Origin: Hymenobacter frigidus
GTDB taxonomy: Bacteria > Bacteroidota > Bacteroidia > Cytophagales > Hymenobacteraceae
Reading direction: 5' to 3'
DNA length: 64,000 nt
Assembly: GCF_014640435.1 (NCBI RefSeq)
Contig: NZ_BMGY01000008.1
Location: 1-64,000, forward strand
The position numbers and the translations under genes were made by a program. Below, in pieces: positions 50,924-61,887 of this stretch; the first letter of the stretch is position 1, and each line of letters opens with the position of its first letter. The notes under the pieces are model-generated. The model was given only the letters and a program-made list of their open reading frames with translations, ran no database searches and was not told the origin of the DNA.

Positions 50924-51031
50924 ACGGTCCTGCCGAGGGCCTCCGGAACCCTTCACCACGCAGCCACGCCCTTCAACTGGGCTATTGCTGCGCAGAAGGC
51001 ACTCCGGAGGCCCTCGGCAGGACCGTTTTTT
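50924..51031 (+). terminator. Long inverted repeat and terminator after the partner-switch module
   Basis: Perfect 24-bp arms (50924-50947 and 51003-51026) enclosing a 55-nt loop, followed by a T run (51026-51031). Confidence 0.8.
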
Positions 51032-51106
51032 GGGGCGAATGCTTTCTGTTTCTATTGGGCTACGGTTTAGCAATTTCCCCCCGGAATTTCGTTAATTTCG
51101 CACCGG

Positions 51107-51114
51107 TAATTTTG
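51107..51114 (+). promoter_or_regulatory. -7 promoter motif of the double-parvulin gene
   Basis: TAATTTTG, 54 nt upstream of the ATG at 51169. Confidence 0.5.
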
Positions 51115-51168
51115 TGCCCGCGCCGCTAACTCCTTCCGGTGCGGTGCCATCGTCTCCTTCATTCTTAT

Positions 51169-53487
51169 ATGCACAAACGCATTCTGTACGCCGGCGCGGC
51201 CGTTGTTACGCTGCTGGCTGGCTGCCAAACTTCTAAATCGGCTGCTTCGGCCGCTACGGCGACCACTGCTACCGGTCCGGCCGTTGAAACGCTGGGCACT
51301 TACCCGGTGCCCGCCAACGAGTTTGCCTACGTGTACCGCAAGAACAACAGCACGGCGGCCGACTACGGCACCCGCCCAAGCGTGACTGAGTACCTGGACC
51401 TCTACACCAACTTCCGCCTCAAGGTGCTGGAAGCGGAGCAGCGCGGCCTCGACACCACGCAGGCGTTCAAGCGCGAGCTTGACGGCTACCGCCAGCAGCT
51501 CTCGCAGCCCTACCTCACGGAGAAGAGCGTGACCGACCAGCTGGTGCGCGAAGCTTACGAGCGCATGAGCCAAGAGGTGAACGCCTCGCACATTCTCATT
51601 CGTGTAGCGCCCGATGCTACTCCGCAGGACACGCTGGCTGCTTATCAAAAAATTGACAAAATCCGGCAGGATGCCTTGGCGGGCACCGATTTCGCCCAGC
51701 TGGCCCGGGCCCAGAGCGAAGACCCTTCGGCCAAGGAGAACGGCGGCAAGCTGGGCTACTTCACGGCCATGCAGATGGTGTACCCGTTTGAGTCGGCCGC
51801 TTACAAGACGCCGGTGGGGCAGGTGTCGGCCCCCATTCGTACGCGCTTCGGCTACCACGTTATCAAGGTAAATGACAAGCGGATGGCGCAGGGCGAAATC
51901 AAGGTGGCTCACCTCATGATTCGCATGAACGCCAACGGTGCCAAAAGCGACTCGCTCACGGCCAAGAAGAAAATTGACGAGCTCTACAGCCGCCTGAAAA
52001 AAGGCGAAAACTGGGACAAGCTCGTAGCGCAGTTTTCGGAGGATGCCGGCTCGGCCGCCAACGGCGGCGAGTTGCCGCCCTTCGGCACCGGCCGCATGAT
52101 TCCTTCCTTCGAGGAAGTAGCCTTCAAAATGCAGAAGCCGGGCGAGATTGCCGCCCCGGTGCAAACGCCCTACGGCTGGCACGTCATCAAGCTGATTGAG
52201 CGCCAGCCGCTCGCCAAGTTCGCCGACGTGGAATCGACGCTGAAAAGCAAGGTGGCCAAAGACTCCCGCTCGGAGCTCAACAAAGCGGCTTTCCTGAAGC
52301 GCGTGCGCCAGGAAGACCAGTTTATGGAAACTGCGGTGGCCAAAACCTACGCCTTCAGCAAGGCGGATACGGCCCTGGTAGCCGGCCGCTACAAGTATAC
52401 GGCTCCGACTGCTCCGGCCAAAGCCGCCAAAGGCACGGCCAACGACAACACGGCACTGTTCACCATCAAGGGCAAGCCTTACCTGGTGAAGGATTTCCTG
52501 ACCTACGCCCAGCAGAACCAGCGGCCCCGCACCGGCACGCAGCCCGCTTTTGCCATGCAGCAGCTCTACGACCAGTACGTGGAACAGTCGCTGACCGAGT
52601 TCGAGAAAAACAGCCTCGAAACCAAGTACGAGGACTACCGCATGCTGGTGAAAGAGTACCGCGACGGCATTCTGCTCTTCCAATTAATGGATGAGAAAGT
52701 GTGGAGCAAAGCCATTGAGGACACTGTGGGCCTGAAGAAATACTTCGCCGAGAACCAGACCAAGTACCAGTGGGAGCAGCGCGTGCAGGGTACCGCTACC
52801 AGCGCCGCTACCCCCGCCCTGCTGGCCCGCGTGCAAAAAGAGCTGAAAACCGGCCGCTTCCCCGTGACCAAGAACGTACCCAAAACTGCGGGCTTCCGCA
52901 CAGGGTCGGGCTCGCTGTTGAAAGGCGGTGTGCTGGCTTTGGAGGATGTGACCAAGCGCCTGCTACAGGATACGCTGGCCCGCGTGACTTTCACGGGCCG
53001 CATGAAAAAGGGCGAAAAGGCCAGCCTGGCCGCCGCCCGTGCCGACTCGGCGGCCCGCTTCCTCAACCGCCGGGGCATACCCAGCCGCCGCATCAGCAAA
53101 AAGATGCAGGCTGGCGCCGCCGCGGAGAGCAGCGTGCAAATTGCCCTCGCCAGTGCCAACCCGGCCGCCATCGAGGCGGAGCTGAATGAGCAGAACCCAC
53201 TGTCGGTGCAAATCAGCCAGAAGGTGTTCCAGAAAGGCGACAACAAGGTGGTTGACGAACTGATGAGCAAAGGCCCCGGCACTTATAACGTGCAGAAAGA
53301 CGGCCGCTACTACGCCGTCACCATTGATAGAATTCTGCCCGCCGGCCCTAAAACCCTGGCCGAATCCCGCGGCCAGGCCACTTCCGATTACCAGACCTAC
53401 CTCGAGAAAGAGTGGATTACCCAGATGCGGGCCGCTCGCCCCGTGAAGGTGAATGAGGCGGAGGTGAGCAAGCTGGTAACCAAGTAA
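51169..53487 (+). CDS. Lipoprotein with two parvulin domains (peptidyl-prolyl isomerase chaperone)
   Basis: This 772-residue protein starts at ATG 51169 with a lipoprotein signal (LYAGAAVVTLLAGCQ). Two PpiC domains follow each other: NASHILIRVAPDATPQDT with FGYHVIKVNDK, and IKVAHLMIRMNANGAKSDS with YGWHVIKLIERQ. A long C-terminal region (from about residue 400) is helical and Lys-rich, of unknown role. It should help fold outer-membrane or exported proteins. The SurA-like gene lies downstream beyond a hairpin. Confidence 0.9.
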   Translation: MHKRILYAGAAVVTLLAGCQTSKSAASAATATTATGPAVETLGTYPVPANEFAYVYRKNNSTAADYGTRPSVTEYLDLYTNFRLKVLEAEQRGLDTTQAFKRELDGYRQQLSQPYLTEKSVTDQLVREAYERMSQEVNASHILIRVAPDATPQDTLAAYQKIDKIRQDALAGTDFAQLARAQSEDPSAKENGGKLGYFTAMQMVYPFESAAYKTPVGQVSAPIRTRFGYHVIKVNDKRMAQGEIKVAHLMIRMNANGAKSDSLTAKKKIDELYSRLKKGENWDKLVAQFSEDAGSAANGGELPPFGTGRMIPSFEEVAFKMQKPGEIAAPVQTPYGWHVIKLIERQPLAKFADVESTLKSKVAKDSRSELNKAAFLKRVRQEDQFMETAVAKTYAFSKADTALVAGRYKYTAPTAPAKAAKGTANDNTALFTIKGKPYLVKDFLTYAQQNQRPRTGTQPAFAMQQLYDQYVEQSLTEFEKNSLETKYEDYRMLVKEYRDGILLFQLMDEKVWSKAIEDTVGLKKYFAENQTKYQWEQRVQGTATSAATPALLARVQKELKTGRFPVTKNVPKTAGFRTGSGSLLKGGVLALEDVTKRLLQDTLARVTFTGRMKKGEKASLAAARADSAARFLNRRGIPSRRISKKMQAGAAAESSVQIALASANPAAIEAELNEQNPLSVQISQKVFQKGDNKVVDELMSKGPGTYNVQKDGRYYAVTIDRILPAGPKTLAESRGQATSDYQTYLEKEWITQMRAARPVKVNEAEVSKLVTK

Positions 53488-53490
53488 TAA

Positions 53491-53568
53491 ATGGGTGCAA
53501 GAAAGAATGGGCGAATGGGTGAATGCTCGTTGGTATTCGCCCATTCGCCCATTCTTTCTTGCGCCCAT
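53491..53568. repeat. 34-bp inverted repeat
   Basis: Arms 53491-53524 and 53535-53568, near-perfect (two mismatches), 10-nt loop, made of GAATGGGCGAATGGG words. It begins 3 nt after the double-parvulin stop. Confidence 0.85.
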
Positions 53569-53715
53569 TATCCGTCTGCAACCATCCGGCCCAGCCGACG
53601 CTCCCTGTTTTTGTCTGCCAACGGATTTATCGTGAAATTTGTGGGCCCGTTTGCGCGTTACGTGCGGGCGGCCCAAGCCCCCGGCACCGGCCGCCGGGCT
53701 TTACCCTACTACACT

Positions 53716-55107
53716 ATGCTTGTTAAAGTGAATCGTGCCGCGTTGCCGGCCCTGCTTACGTTGTTGCTACTGCTGGGCTTCGCGCCCGCATCCCAAGCCC
53801 AGCTGGGCATTAGCCGGCCCAGAGGGCAGCAATTGCTCGACGGCATTGTGGTGAAAGTGGATAACCAGATTGTGCTCCGCTCCGATGTGGAGAATATCTA
53901 CAACCAGGAAATGGCCCGCGCCGAAGGCAAGACCATGCCTCCCGATTTGAAATGTAAAATCCTGCAAAGCCTGGTGCTGAACAAGCTCATGCTGGCCCGG
54001 GCCGAAGTCGACTCCGTGACCGTGACTGACCAGCAGGTGAACGGCGAGGTTGACCGCCGCATGGCCTACTTCGTGCAGCAGATTGGCTCAGAGAAGCGCC
54101 TCGAAGAGCAGTACAACAAGCCCATTAAGGCGCTGAAAGACGATTTGCGGCCCCAAATCAAAGACCAGCTCACGCAGCAGAAAATGCAGGAAACCATCAC
54201 CGGCAAGGTGGCCGTGACCCCGCGTGAAGTGGCTCAGTATTTCAGCAAAGTGCCCAAGGACAGCCTGCCCTACTTCAGCACCGAGGTAGAAGTGGGTCAG
54301 ATTGTGATTCCGGCGCAGGTGAATGACAAGGCTAAGCAGGCCACCATGGCCAAGCTGAACGACATTCGGGCGCAGGTGCTGGGTGGGGCTGATTTTGCCA
54401 CCCTGGCCAAGCAGTATTCCGAAGACCCCGGCTCGGGAAAGGAAGGCGGCTATTTGGGCTTTTTCGGGCGTGGCGAGCTGGTGCCAGAGTATGAGGCGGC
54501 TTCGATGAAGCTGGAGCCCGGCCAGCTTTCGCCGGTGGTGCAGTCGCAGTTTGGCTTCCACCTTATCCAGTTTATTGAGCGCAAGGGCAATAAATATTCC
54601 ACGCGCCACATCCTGCTGAAGCCCGAAACCGGCGCAGCCGATGCCAGCGCCTCCGCGAAAACCCTGACTAAGCTGCGGCGTCAGATTCTGTCCGACAGCA
54701 TCAGCTTTGCCAAGGCAGCCAAGGAAAATTCGTCGGACAAAGCCAGCAGCGGCAACGGCGGCCTGCTGGCCAACCGTCAGGACGGCGGCTCGCGCCTGCC
54801 GCTCGACAAGCTCGACCCGGCCATCTTCTTTACCATTGACACCATGAAGGTGGGCCACATTACGCCACCCATGGCCTACCGCACCGACGACGGCAAGGAC
54901 GCCATGCGCATCCTGTGGTTGAAATCGAACACCCCGCCTCACCAGGCCAACCTGCAGGAGGACTACCAGAAGATTGCCGCCGCCGCCCTGAACGAGAAAA
55001 AGACCAAGGCACTCGACGAGTGGTTTGCTAAGAACCGCGGTACCGTGTACCTGGAAGTGGCCCCCGAATACGCGCAGTGCAAAGTGCTGGACGCGACGGA
55101 AAAGTAA
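53716..55107 (+). CDS. SurA-like periplasmic peptidyl-prolyl isomerase
   Basis: This 463-residue protein starts at ATG 53716 with a signal peptide (ALLTLLLLLGFAPASQAQ). An N-terminal chaperone region (LLDGIVVKVDNQIVLRSDVEN) resembles SurA, and two parvulin domains follow: VGQIVIPAQVNDKAKQATM with FGFHLIQFIERKG, and STRHILLKPETGAADASA. It guides outer-membrane proteins across the periplasm. A longer frame upstream starts inside the hairpin and is rejected. Confidence 0.9.
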   Translation: MLVKVNRAALPALLTLLLLLGFAPASQAQLGISRPRGQQLLDGIVVKVDNQIVLRSDVENIYNQEMARAEGKTMPPDLKCKILQSLVLNKLMLARAEVDSVTVTDQQVNGEVDRRMAYFVQQIGSEKRLEEQYNKPIKALKDDLRPQIKDQLTQQKMQETITGKVAVTPREVAQYFSKVPKDSLPYFSTEVEVGQIVIPAQVNDKAKQATMAKLNDIRAQVLGGADFATLAKQYSEDPGSGKEGGYLGFFGRGELVPEYEAASMKLEPGQLSPVVQSQFGFHLIQFIERKGNKYSTRHILLKPETGAADASASAKTLTKLRRQILSDSISFAKAAKENSSDKASSGNGGLLANRQDGGSRLPLDKLDPAIFFTIDTMKVGHITPPMAYRTDDGKDAMRILWLKSNTPPHQANLQEDYQKIAAAALNEKKTKALDEWFAKNRGTVYLEVAPEYAQCKVLDATEK

Positions 55108-55120
55108 ACCCGCGCCCCGA

Positions 55121-55237
55121 AAGCACGTCATGCCGGGCGCAACCGAGGCATCTCGCTTGTTACCAGTAAACCTTTTTCAACGATTAGATTTACTACTACC
55201 CGCGAGATGCCCCGGCTGCGCCCGGCATGACGTGCTT
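55121..55237. repeat. Dispersed hairpin repeat, copy 7
   Basis: 36-bp arms (55121-55156 and 55202-55237) with two mismatches, 13 nt downstream of the SurA-like stop; some T follow. Confidence 0.88.
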
Positions 55238-55257
55238 TTCTCCTTCTAAAATCCCCA

Positions 55258-56223
<966 letters not shown>

Positions 56224-56234
56224 GAACTATAAAG

Positions 56235-56333
56235 AGAACGTCATGCTGAGCGCAGTCGAAGCACCTCTACCGCAGCAGTAAATGAGTTACTCGTGCGGTA
56301 GAGATGCTTCGACTGCGCTCAGCATGACGTTCT
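56235..56333. repeat. Dispersed hairpin repeat, copy 8
   Basis: 40-bp arms (56235-56274 and 56294-56333) with one mismatch, 11 nt downstream of the MoxR stop. Confidence 0.9.
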
Positions 56334-56357
56334 TTGTTATCTCCTTGTAAAAAAAGA

Positions 56358-56783
56358 ATGGAAGCCCAAGCCTACTACCAGCAATTTGAGCGCAACGTGC
56401 GCATTGTCCTCGACGCCCTGGCCGCCGGCCTCGACCTGCGCACCACGGCCCTTGAAACCAGCCTGCCCCTGGAAGTGTACGTGCTGTGCGAAGTGCTGAA
56501 CCAGGGCGCGGGCGAAGACTTCACCCTCACCGCCACCGGCGTGGCGCGCCTGGCCGAGTTCCAGCAGCAGTTTATGAAGCACGAGGGCCACACGCTGGCC
56601 GCTATGCAGCGCGTGCTGGCTGATAAGCGCGGCACCATGCGCACGCCCGAAGGCCGCGTGCTGGCGAAGGAAATGCTCATTCGCCGGCTCGAATTTTTCA
56701 ACGAAGCGGCCCGGCAGGTGAACGTGATGCGTACCCAGCAGTCGTTGGGCAGCCCCAGCCAGTACGTTGGCCTAAACAAATAG
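56358..56783 (+). CDS. Hypothetical helical protein
   Basis: This is a 141-residue protein from ATG 56358, starting MEAQAYYQQFERNVRIVLDA. It looks soluble and mostly helical (EFQQQFMKHEGHTLAAMQRV, AKEMLIRRLEFFNEAARQV). No signal peptide and no recognised family. It lies between the moxR gene (separated by a hairpin repeat) and the GNAT gene. Confidence 0.6.
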   Translation: MEAQAYYQQFERNVRIVLDALAAGLDLRTTALETSLPLEVYVLCEVLNQGAGEDFTLTATGVARLAEFQQQFMKHEGHTLAAMQRVLADKRGTMRTPEGRVLAKEMLIRRLEFFNEAARQVNVMRTQQSLGSPSQYVGLNK

Positions 56784-56801
56784 CCCGTCACAAACGTCTA
56801 C

Positions 56802-56833
56802 AAAGGCCGCTTCTGTGCACAGAAGCGGCCTTT
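56802..56833 (+). terminator. Perfect 32-bp palindrome, likely terminator
   Basis: AAAGGCCGCTTCTGTG and its exact reverse complement are adjacent (56802-56817 and 56818-56833), giving a hairpin with no free loop and a short T tail. Confidence 0.75.
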
Positions 56834-56910
56834 CGCATTTACCTGGCAGACGCCGGGCCGTGCAATTTTCTTCCGGCCACTACGGGCACATTCGCCGTAC
56901 TCGTCACTTC

Positions 56911-57456
56911 ATGCTGCCCCGCGCTCCGCTCCATACGTCCCGCCTCTGCCTGCGCCCCTACGAGCCTGCTGATGCGACAGACTTTTTCCGGCTGCTCGAC
57001 GGCGACCGTATCCGCTTCCAAGCTTCTTTTCCCGACCGGCTGCAGGCCGTACGGGCCCTGGCCGATGCCCACACCGCCCTGCTCAATTTTGCTAACGACT
57101 GGAAGACGGGCCGCTTCTACGTATTCGGCATCTGGCACCGCGCCACCGCCAGGTACCTCGGCGATATCTGCCTCATGCCCCAAAACCGGGGCCAGGCCGA
57201 AATTGGCTATTACCTCGCCGCCGCTGCCGAAGGCCACGGCTATGCCCGCGAAGCCCTGGAAGAAGTAGTACGTTTTGGTTTTGGAGCCGTGGGCAGCCAG
57301 CGCTTGCTCATCCGCTGCTATGCCGACAACGAGCGCGGCCAGGCCGTAGCCCGCGCTCTCGGCTTTCAACTGGAAACCTCACCCAGGCGCCCACTATGGT
57401 TTCGCAATGCGAATGCGGTGGGCAACATTTGTCGCTTTTGGCTGAGCCGAGTGTAG
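56911..57456 (+). CDS. GNAT family N-acetyltransferase
   Basis: This 181-residue enzyme of the RimJ/RimL type has TSRLCLRPYEPADATDFF at the start, then AEIGYYLAAAAEGHGYAREA with the acetyl-CoA-binding motif, and VGSQRLLIRCYADNERGQAV. The substrate is unknown. I chose ATG 56911 because sequence before it overlaps the palindrome region and is not conserved in type. Confidence 0.85.
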   Translation: MLPRAPLHTSRLCLRPYEPADATDFFRLLDGDRIRFQASFPDRLQAVRALADAHTALLNFANDWKTGRFYVFGIWHRATARYLGDICLMPQNRGQAEIGYYLAAAAEGHGYAREALEEVVRFGFGAVGSQRLLIRCYADNERGQAVARALGFQLETSPRRPLWFRNANAVGNICRFWLSRV

Positions 57457-57478
57457 GGTGCGGGACTTGGCCCCACCT

Positions 57479-58732
57479 CTATTGCCCTACCCGCGCTCGC
57501 TTGCCAATATTACCCAGCAGCCACTCCTGCCGGAAGTTCAAATACATCGCCAAGGAGTAGTCCAGCACCCGGGTATTAAAGTCGAACACCGGCTCTACCC
57601 GCGCCGTGAGCGCGGCCGCGTCGGAAATGCGGAAGTCGCGCATTAGCCGTACGAACAGCAGGCGGCGCTCGCGGTCCAGGAAATCGGGGTTCGACACCGT
57701 GCGCGAGGCGCTCTGGTAGAAATCGCCCCCGAGCGGCGAGATGAAGCGCGAGCCCTGCCAGTAGCTCAGCATCACATCGGCGTAGCGGGTTTCGAGGGTG
57801 GTATTCAAGTACAGGCCCCGGCCGTATTTGAAAGGAAACTGGCCCCTCGTGAAGGAATAATCCTGAAAGCCAAGCACGTAGCCGCTGAACCGGACGGCCT
57901 GCACATTACGCCCTGCCAGTGTGTACCGCGCTTCAATCCCCAGGGCCTCGTTAAAGGCCGTTTTCAGGGGCTTGTCCAATGTATCAATCTGGCCGCCATT
58001 GTGGATTGCCGTGAATTGAAACGGAATGGCCACGTGCCACCGGCTGCCATCGCGGCTGGTGCGGTAGCTGCTGCTGATGCCCCCCGCCACTTCCTCCTGA
58101 AAATTGCTGAAGCGGTACTGCTGGCGCTGCCAGTCCACCCACTGGTCTACCTGCAGCCGGGTCCCATTGTAGCGAAATTGGATGCCTTCCTCCAACGGAT
58201 TCAGCATCACCCGCTCGAAGTTGAACATCGGCTCGATGTAGTTGTGGTGGAGATGAGGCCGAATGTTGCCCAGGATTATCTGCTGCTTGCCCTTAGTCCA
58301 GGTCGCGCGGAATGTGGGGCGCACCTGCTGCAACACCGGGTTACCAAAATCCTTCCAGAGAAACACACCGCCTTCCAGGCGTAGGTCTTTGGTGGGATAA
58401 TAGACCAGCTGCGGATTCAGCTGCGTGCCGTACAGCGTGTAGCCGTCCACAATCTTGTTGAAATATTCGTTGTCTTTGAAGAAGGTGAAGGCGTTGAGTG
58501 AAATCCGCAGGTCGCCTTTTTGGAAAGTATGGGCTTGCGCATACTCCGCATTTTCTCTATTAACTGAGTCTGATTTCTCACCCGTTCCTACTTCATTTGG
58601 CATCCCCAATCTCTCACGGAGCACGCCGGGCTCGGGGCTCGTAAACACCCGATTATCCAACTGCGCCCGCGCCTCTCCCACTCTAATTAGTACAGCCACA
58701 AGGCCAACTAATATTTTTAGATAACTCCGCAT
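57479..58732 (-). CDS. Outer-membrane-like beta-strand protein (hypothetical)
   Basis: This 417-residue protein has a signal peptide (ILVGLVAVLIRVGEARAQ). The rest shows the alternating pattern of a barrel with many aromatic residues (LRISLNAFTFFKDNEYFNKI, VDGYTLYGTQLNPQLVYYP, FSGYVLGFQDYSF, YADVMLSYWQGSRFISPLG). I recognise no named family. It points away from recA and converges with the GNAT gene. Confidence 0.65.
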   Translation of the reverse strand: MRSYLKILVGLVAVLIRVGEARAQLDNRVFTSPEPGVLRERLGMPNEVGTGEKSDSVNRENAEYAQAHTFQKGDLRISLNAFTFFKDNEYFNKIVDGYTLYGTQLNPQLVYYPTKDLRLEGGVFLWKDFGNPVLQQVRPTFRATWTKGKQQIILGNIRPHLHHNYIEPMFNFERVMLNPLEEGIQFRYNGTRLQVDQWVDWQRQQYRFSNFQEEVAGGISSSYRTSRDGSRWHVAIPFQFTAIHNGGQIDTLDKPLKTAFNEALGIEARYTLAGRNVQAVRFSGYVLGFQDYSFTRGQFPFKYGRGLYLNTTLETRYADVMLSYWQGSRFISPLGGDFYQSASRTVSNPDFLDRERRLLFVRLMRDFRISDAAALTARVEPVFDFNTRVLDYSLAMYLNFRQEWLLGNIGKRARVGQ

Positions 58733-58898
58733 ATATTTCGTCTTTCAACGGCACCAAACCACTGACCCTTGTGTTAGAAAAAGCCGCCGTAAAAGGGCCC
58801 ATTAGGGGCTTTTACTAAAGAATTGATTTATTCGATTGCGACCCGGCCAAAACCGTTAACTTTACCAAACCTAACCCGTTTTTCTTAAATACCCCCAC

Positions 58899-60014
<1,116 letters not shown>

Positions 60015-60043
60015 GCCACTTAGCCTTTGTCCGTGTAAAATCC

Positions 60044-60076
60044 AAAGCCCGTTGCCTATGGCAGCGGGCTTTTTTT
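60044..60076 (+). terminator. Rho-independent terminator of recA
   Basis: Stem AAAGCCCG / CGGGCTTT (60044-60051 and 60065-60072), extended by TTGCC / GGCAG, then a T run. Confidence 0.85.
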
Positions 60077-60111
60077 ACGTTCGTACCTTTACCTAGCGCC
60101 CAGGCTGGCAT

Positions 60112-60119
60112 TACGTTTG
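60112..60119 (+). promoter_or_regulatory. -7 promoter motif of the DUF3108 gene
   Basis: TACGTTTG, 37 nt before the ATG. Confidence 0.5.
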
Positions 60120-60156
60120 TCTGGGCCAGGGCTGTGCCTTCTTTTTGTTATAATTT

Positions 60157-60975
60157 ATGTCCCGCCGCTGGTTACTATTCGCTCCGGTTATCTTATTGCT
60201 ATTGGCGGCCGCACGGCTGCCCCTCGGGCCCGGCGATGCCGTGCGCAGCATTCCGCAATCCAGCTTCGGGCGCGGCGAGGTGATTAAGTATACGGTGCAC
60301 TACGGCCTCATCAACGGCGGCGAGGCCACTGTGGAAACCGCCGGCAGCCTGGAGCGTGTGAACGACCGGCCCTGCTACAAGGCCACCGTGAGCGGCCGCA
60401 CCACCGGCTCGTTTGATTATTTCCTGCGCATCCGCGACCAGTGGCGGGCCTACATCGACACCACCAGCATTCTGCCGCTGCGCGCCCAGCGCGACATTGC
60501 TGAAAAGAATTACCGCAAGAAGGAAACCATCGATTTTGACCACCTCCACGACATGGCCGATGTGCAGGTGCACGACAAAGAAAACCCCAAACGCACCAGC
60601 GTGAAGGTGGCCAACAACACCCTGGAGCTGGTGAGCGGCTTTTACTACCTGCGCACCATCAACTTCGACCGCATGCGGGTGGGCGACGTCATCCGGATGC
60701 CCGGCTACTTCGACGGCGACAACTTTATGCTGGAAGTAACCTACAAAGGCCGCGAGGTGGTGGAAACCAAAGCCGGCGACGTACGCGCTTTTAAGCTGGT
60801 ACCCAAATTACCGAACAACAAGCTGTTCCGGGGCGAAAATGCCATTGCTGTGTACCTCTCCGATGACCGCAACAAGATTCCGGTATTGTTTCAGGCCGAG
60901 ATGTTTGTGGGGACCGTAAAAGTGGACATGATGCGCTATCAGGGGCTGAAATGGAAGCTGAACATAGTGAACTAG
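60157..60975 (+). CDS. DUF3108 domain protein, exported
   Basis: This 272-residue protein has a signal peptide (LLFAPVILLLLAAARLPLG). The DUF3108 domain shows FGRGEVIKYTVHYGLINGGEATVE, then GSFDYFLRIRDQWRAYIDTTSILPLR, VSGFYYLRTINFDRMRVG and NAIAVYLSDDRNKIPVLFQAEMFVG. The function is not known. It likely acts outside the cytoplasm. A gap of about 100 nt separates it from the two-component system. Confidence 0.85.
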   Translation: MSRRWLLFAPVILLLLAAARLPLGPGDAVRSIPQSSFGRGEVIKYTVHYGLINGGEATVETAGSLERVNDRPCYKATVSGRTTGSFDYFLRIRDQWRAYIDTTSILPLRAQRDIAEKNYRKKETIDFDHLHDMADVQVHDKENPKRTSVKVANNTLELVSGFYYLRTINFDRMRVGDVIRMPGYFDGDNFMLEVTYKGREVVETKAGDVRAFKLVPKLPNNKLFRGENAIAVYLSDDRNKIPVLFQAEMFVGTVKVDMMRYQGLKWKLNIVN

Positions 60976-61038
60976 CCCCAGCGGCGAGCACAGGCAAGCA
61001 TCACATAATCGTAACATAGCTCCCGGCACAGATAGCGG

Positions 61039-61046
61039 TACTTTTG
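61039..61046 (+). promoter_or_regulatory. -7 promoter motif of the two-component operon
   Basis: TACTTTTG, 37 nt before the GTG at 61084. Confidence 0.55.
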
Positions 61047-61083
61047 CAGTCGCAAAGCTTTGCTTCACCTAAGCCCCACCGCC

Positions 61084-61779
61084 GTGACTGCTGCCAAATC
61101 GCCCGTATATAAAATTCTAGTGGTTGACGATGACCCGGACATTGTTGAGCTCCTGGAATTTAACCTGAAGAGGGAAGGCTACCAAACCGCTTCCGCTTCC
61201 GATGGCCGCAAAGCCCTCGACGTGGCCGCCGAGTTCAACCCCGACATCATCCTGCTCGATGTGATGATGCCCAACCTCGACGGCATTGCCGCCTGCCGCC
61301 TGTTGCGCGAGCAGCCCAAGTTCAAAGAAACTTATATCCTGTTTCTGACGGCCCGCGCCGAGGAATTCTCCGAAGTGGCCGCGTTCGAAGCCGGGGCCGA
61401 TGACTTTATCGCCAAGCCTATCAAGCCCCGCGCCTTGCTCGGCCGCCTGGCCGCCGTGAAGCGCCGCGACCAGGACCCCCACGCCGCCGTCGATGCGATT
61501 GACATCAACGGCCTGCGCATCGACCGGACAGCGTTTGCGGTGTATCAGGAAGGCAAAAAAATCACCCTTCCAAAGAAGGAGTTTGAGCTGCTGGCTTTCC
61601 TGGCCGCCTCGCCCCACAAGGTGTTCAACCGCGAGGAGCTGCTGCAGAATATCTGGGGCAACGACGTGTTTGTGCTGGCCCGTACTGTGGATGTGCACGT
61701 GCGCAAAGTACGCGAAAAAGTGGGCGACCACCATATCCAGACCATCAAGGGCGTGGGCTACAAGTTCAACGCCGACTAA
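61084..61779 (+). CDS. OmpR/PhoB-type response regulator
   Basis: This 231-residue regulator starts at GTG 61084. The receiver domain has KILVVDDDPDI and the phospho-acceptor Asp59 in DIILLDVMMPNLDG, plus Lys in FIAKPIKPRALLG. The DNA-binding winged helix ends ARTVDVHVRKVREKVGDHHI and QTIKGVGYKF. An earlier TTG at 61060 is possible. The histidine kinase gene follows 108 nt later, beyond a hairpin. Confidence 0.92.
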   Translation: MTAAKSPVYKILVVDDDPDIVELLEFNLKREGYQTASASDGRKALDVAAEFNPDIILLDVMMPNLDGIAACRLLREQPKFKETYILFLTARAEEFSEVAAFEAGADDFIAKPIKPRALLGRLAAVKRRDQDPHAAVDAIDINGLRIDRTAFAVYQEGKKITLPKKEFELLAFLAASPHKVFNREELLQNIWGNDVFVLARTVDVHVRKVREKVGDHHIQTIKGVGYKFNAD

Positions 61780-61793
61780 GATTCAATGTGTAG

Positions 61794-61873
61794 AATGTGC
61801 TGAATGCGGGAAATGTGAAAATTGTACGTTCAGTAACTTCACGTATTTTCACATTGTCCGCATTCCGCACATT
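61794..61873. repeat. 29-bp inverted repeat between response regulator and kinase genes
   Basis: Arms 61794-61822 and 61845-61873 with a few mismatches, AATGTGC / GCACATT type words. It lies inside an apparent operon, 15 nt after the regulator stop. Confidence 0.8.
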
Positions 61874-61887
61874 TTTCATATTAATCA

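Noticed and set aside
51067..52683. 538-codon minus-strand frame opposite the double-parvulin gene
   Set aside because: Antisense shadow; no signal peptide, domain or promoter.
53491..53715. Longer start for the SurA-like gene
   Set aside because: The extension begins in a 34-bp inverted repeat, and the signal peptide only follows ATG 53716.
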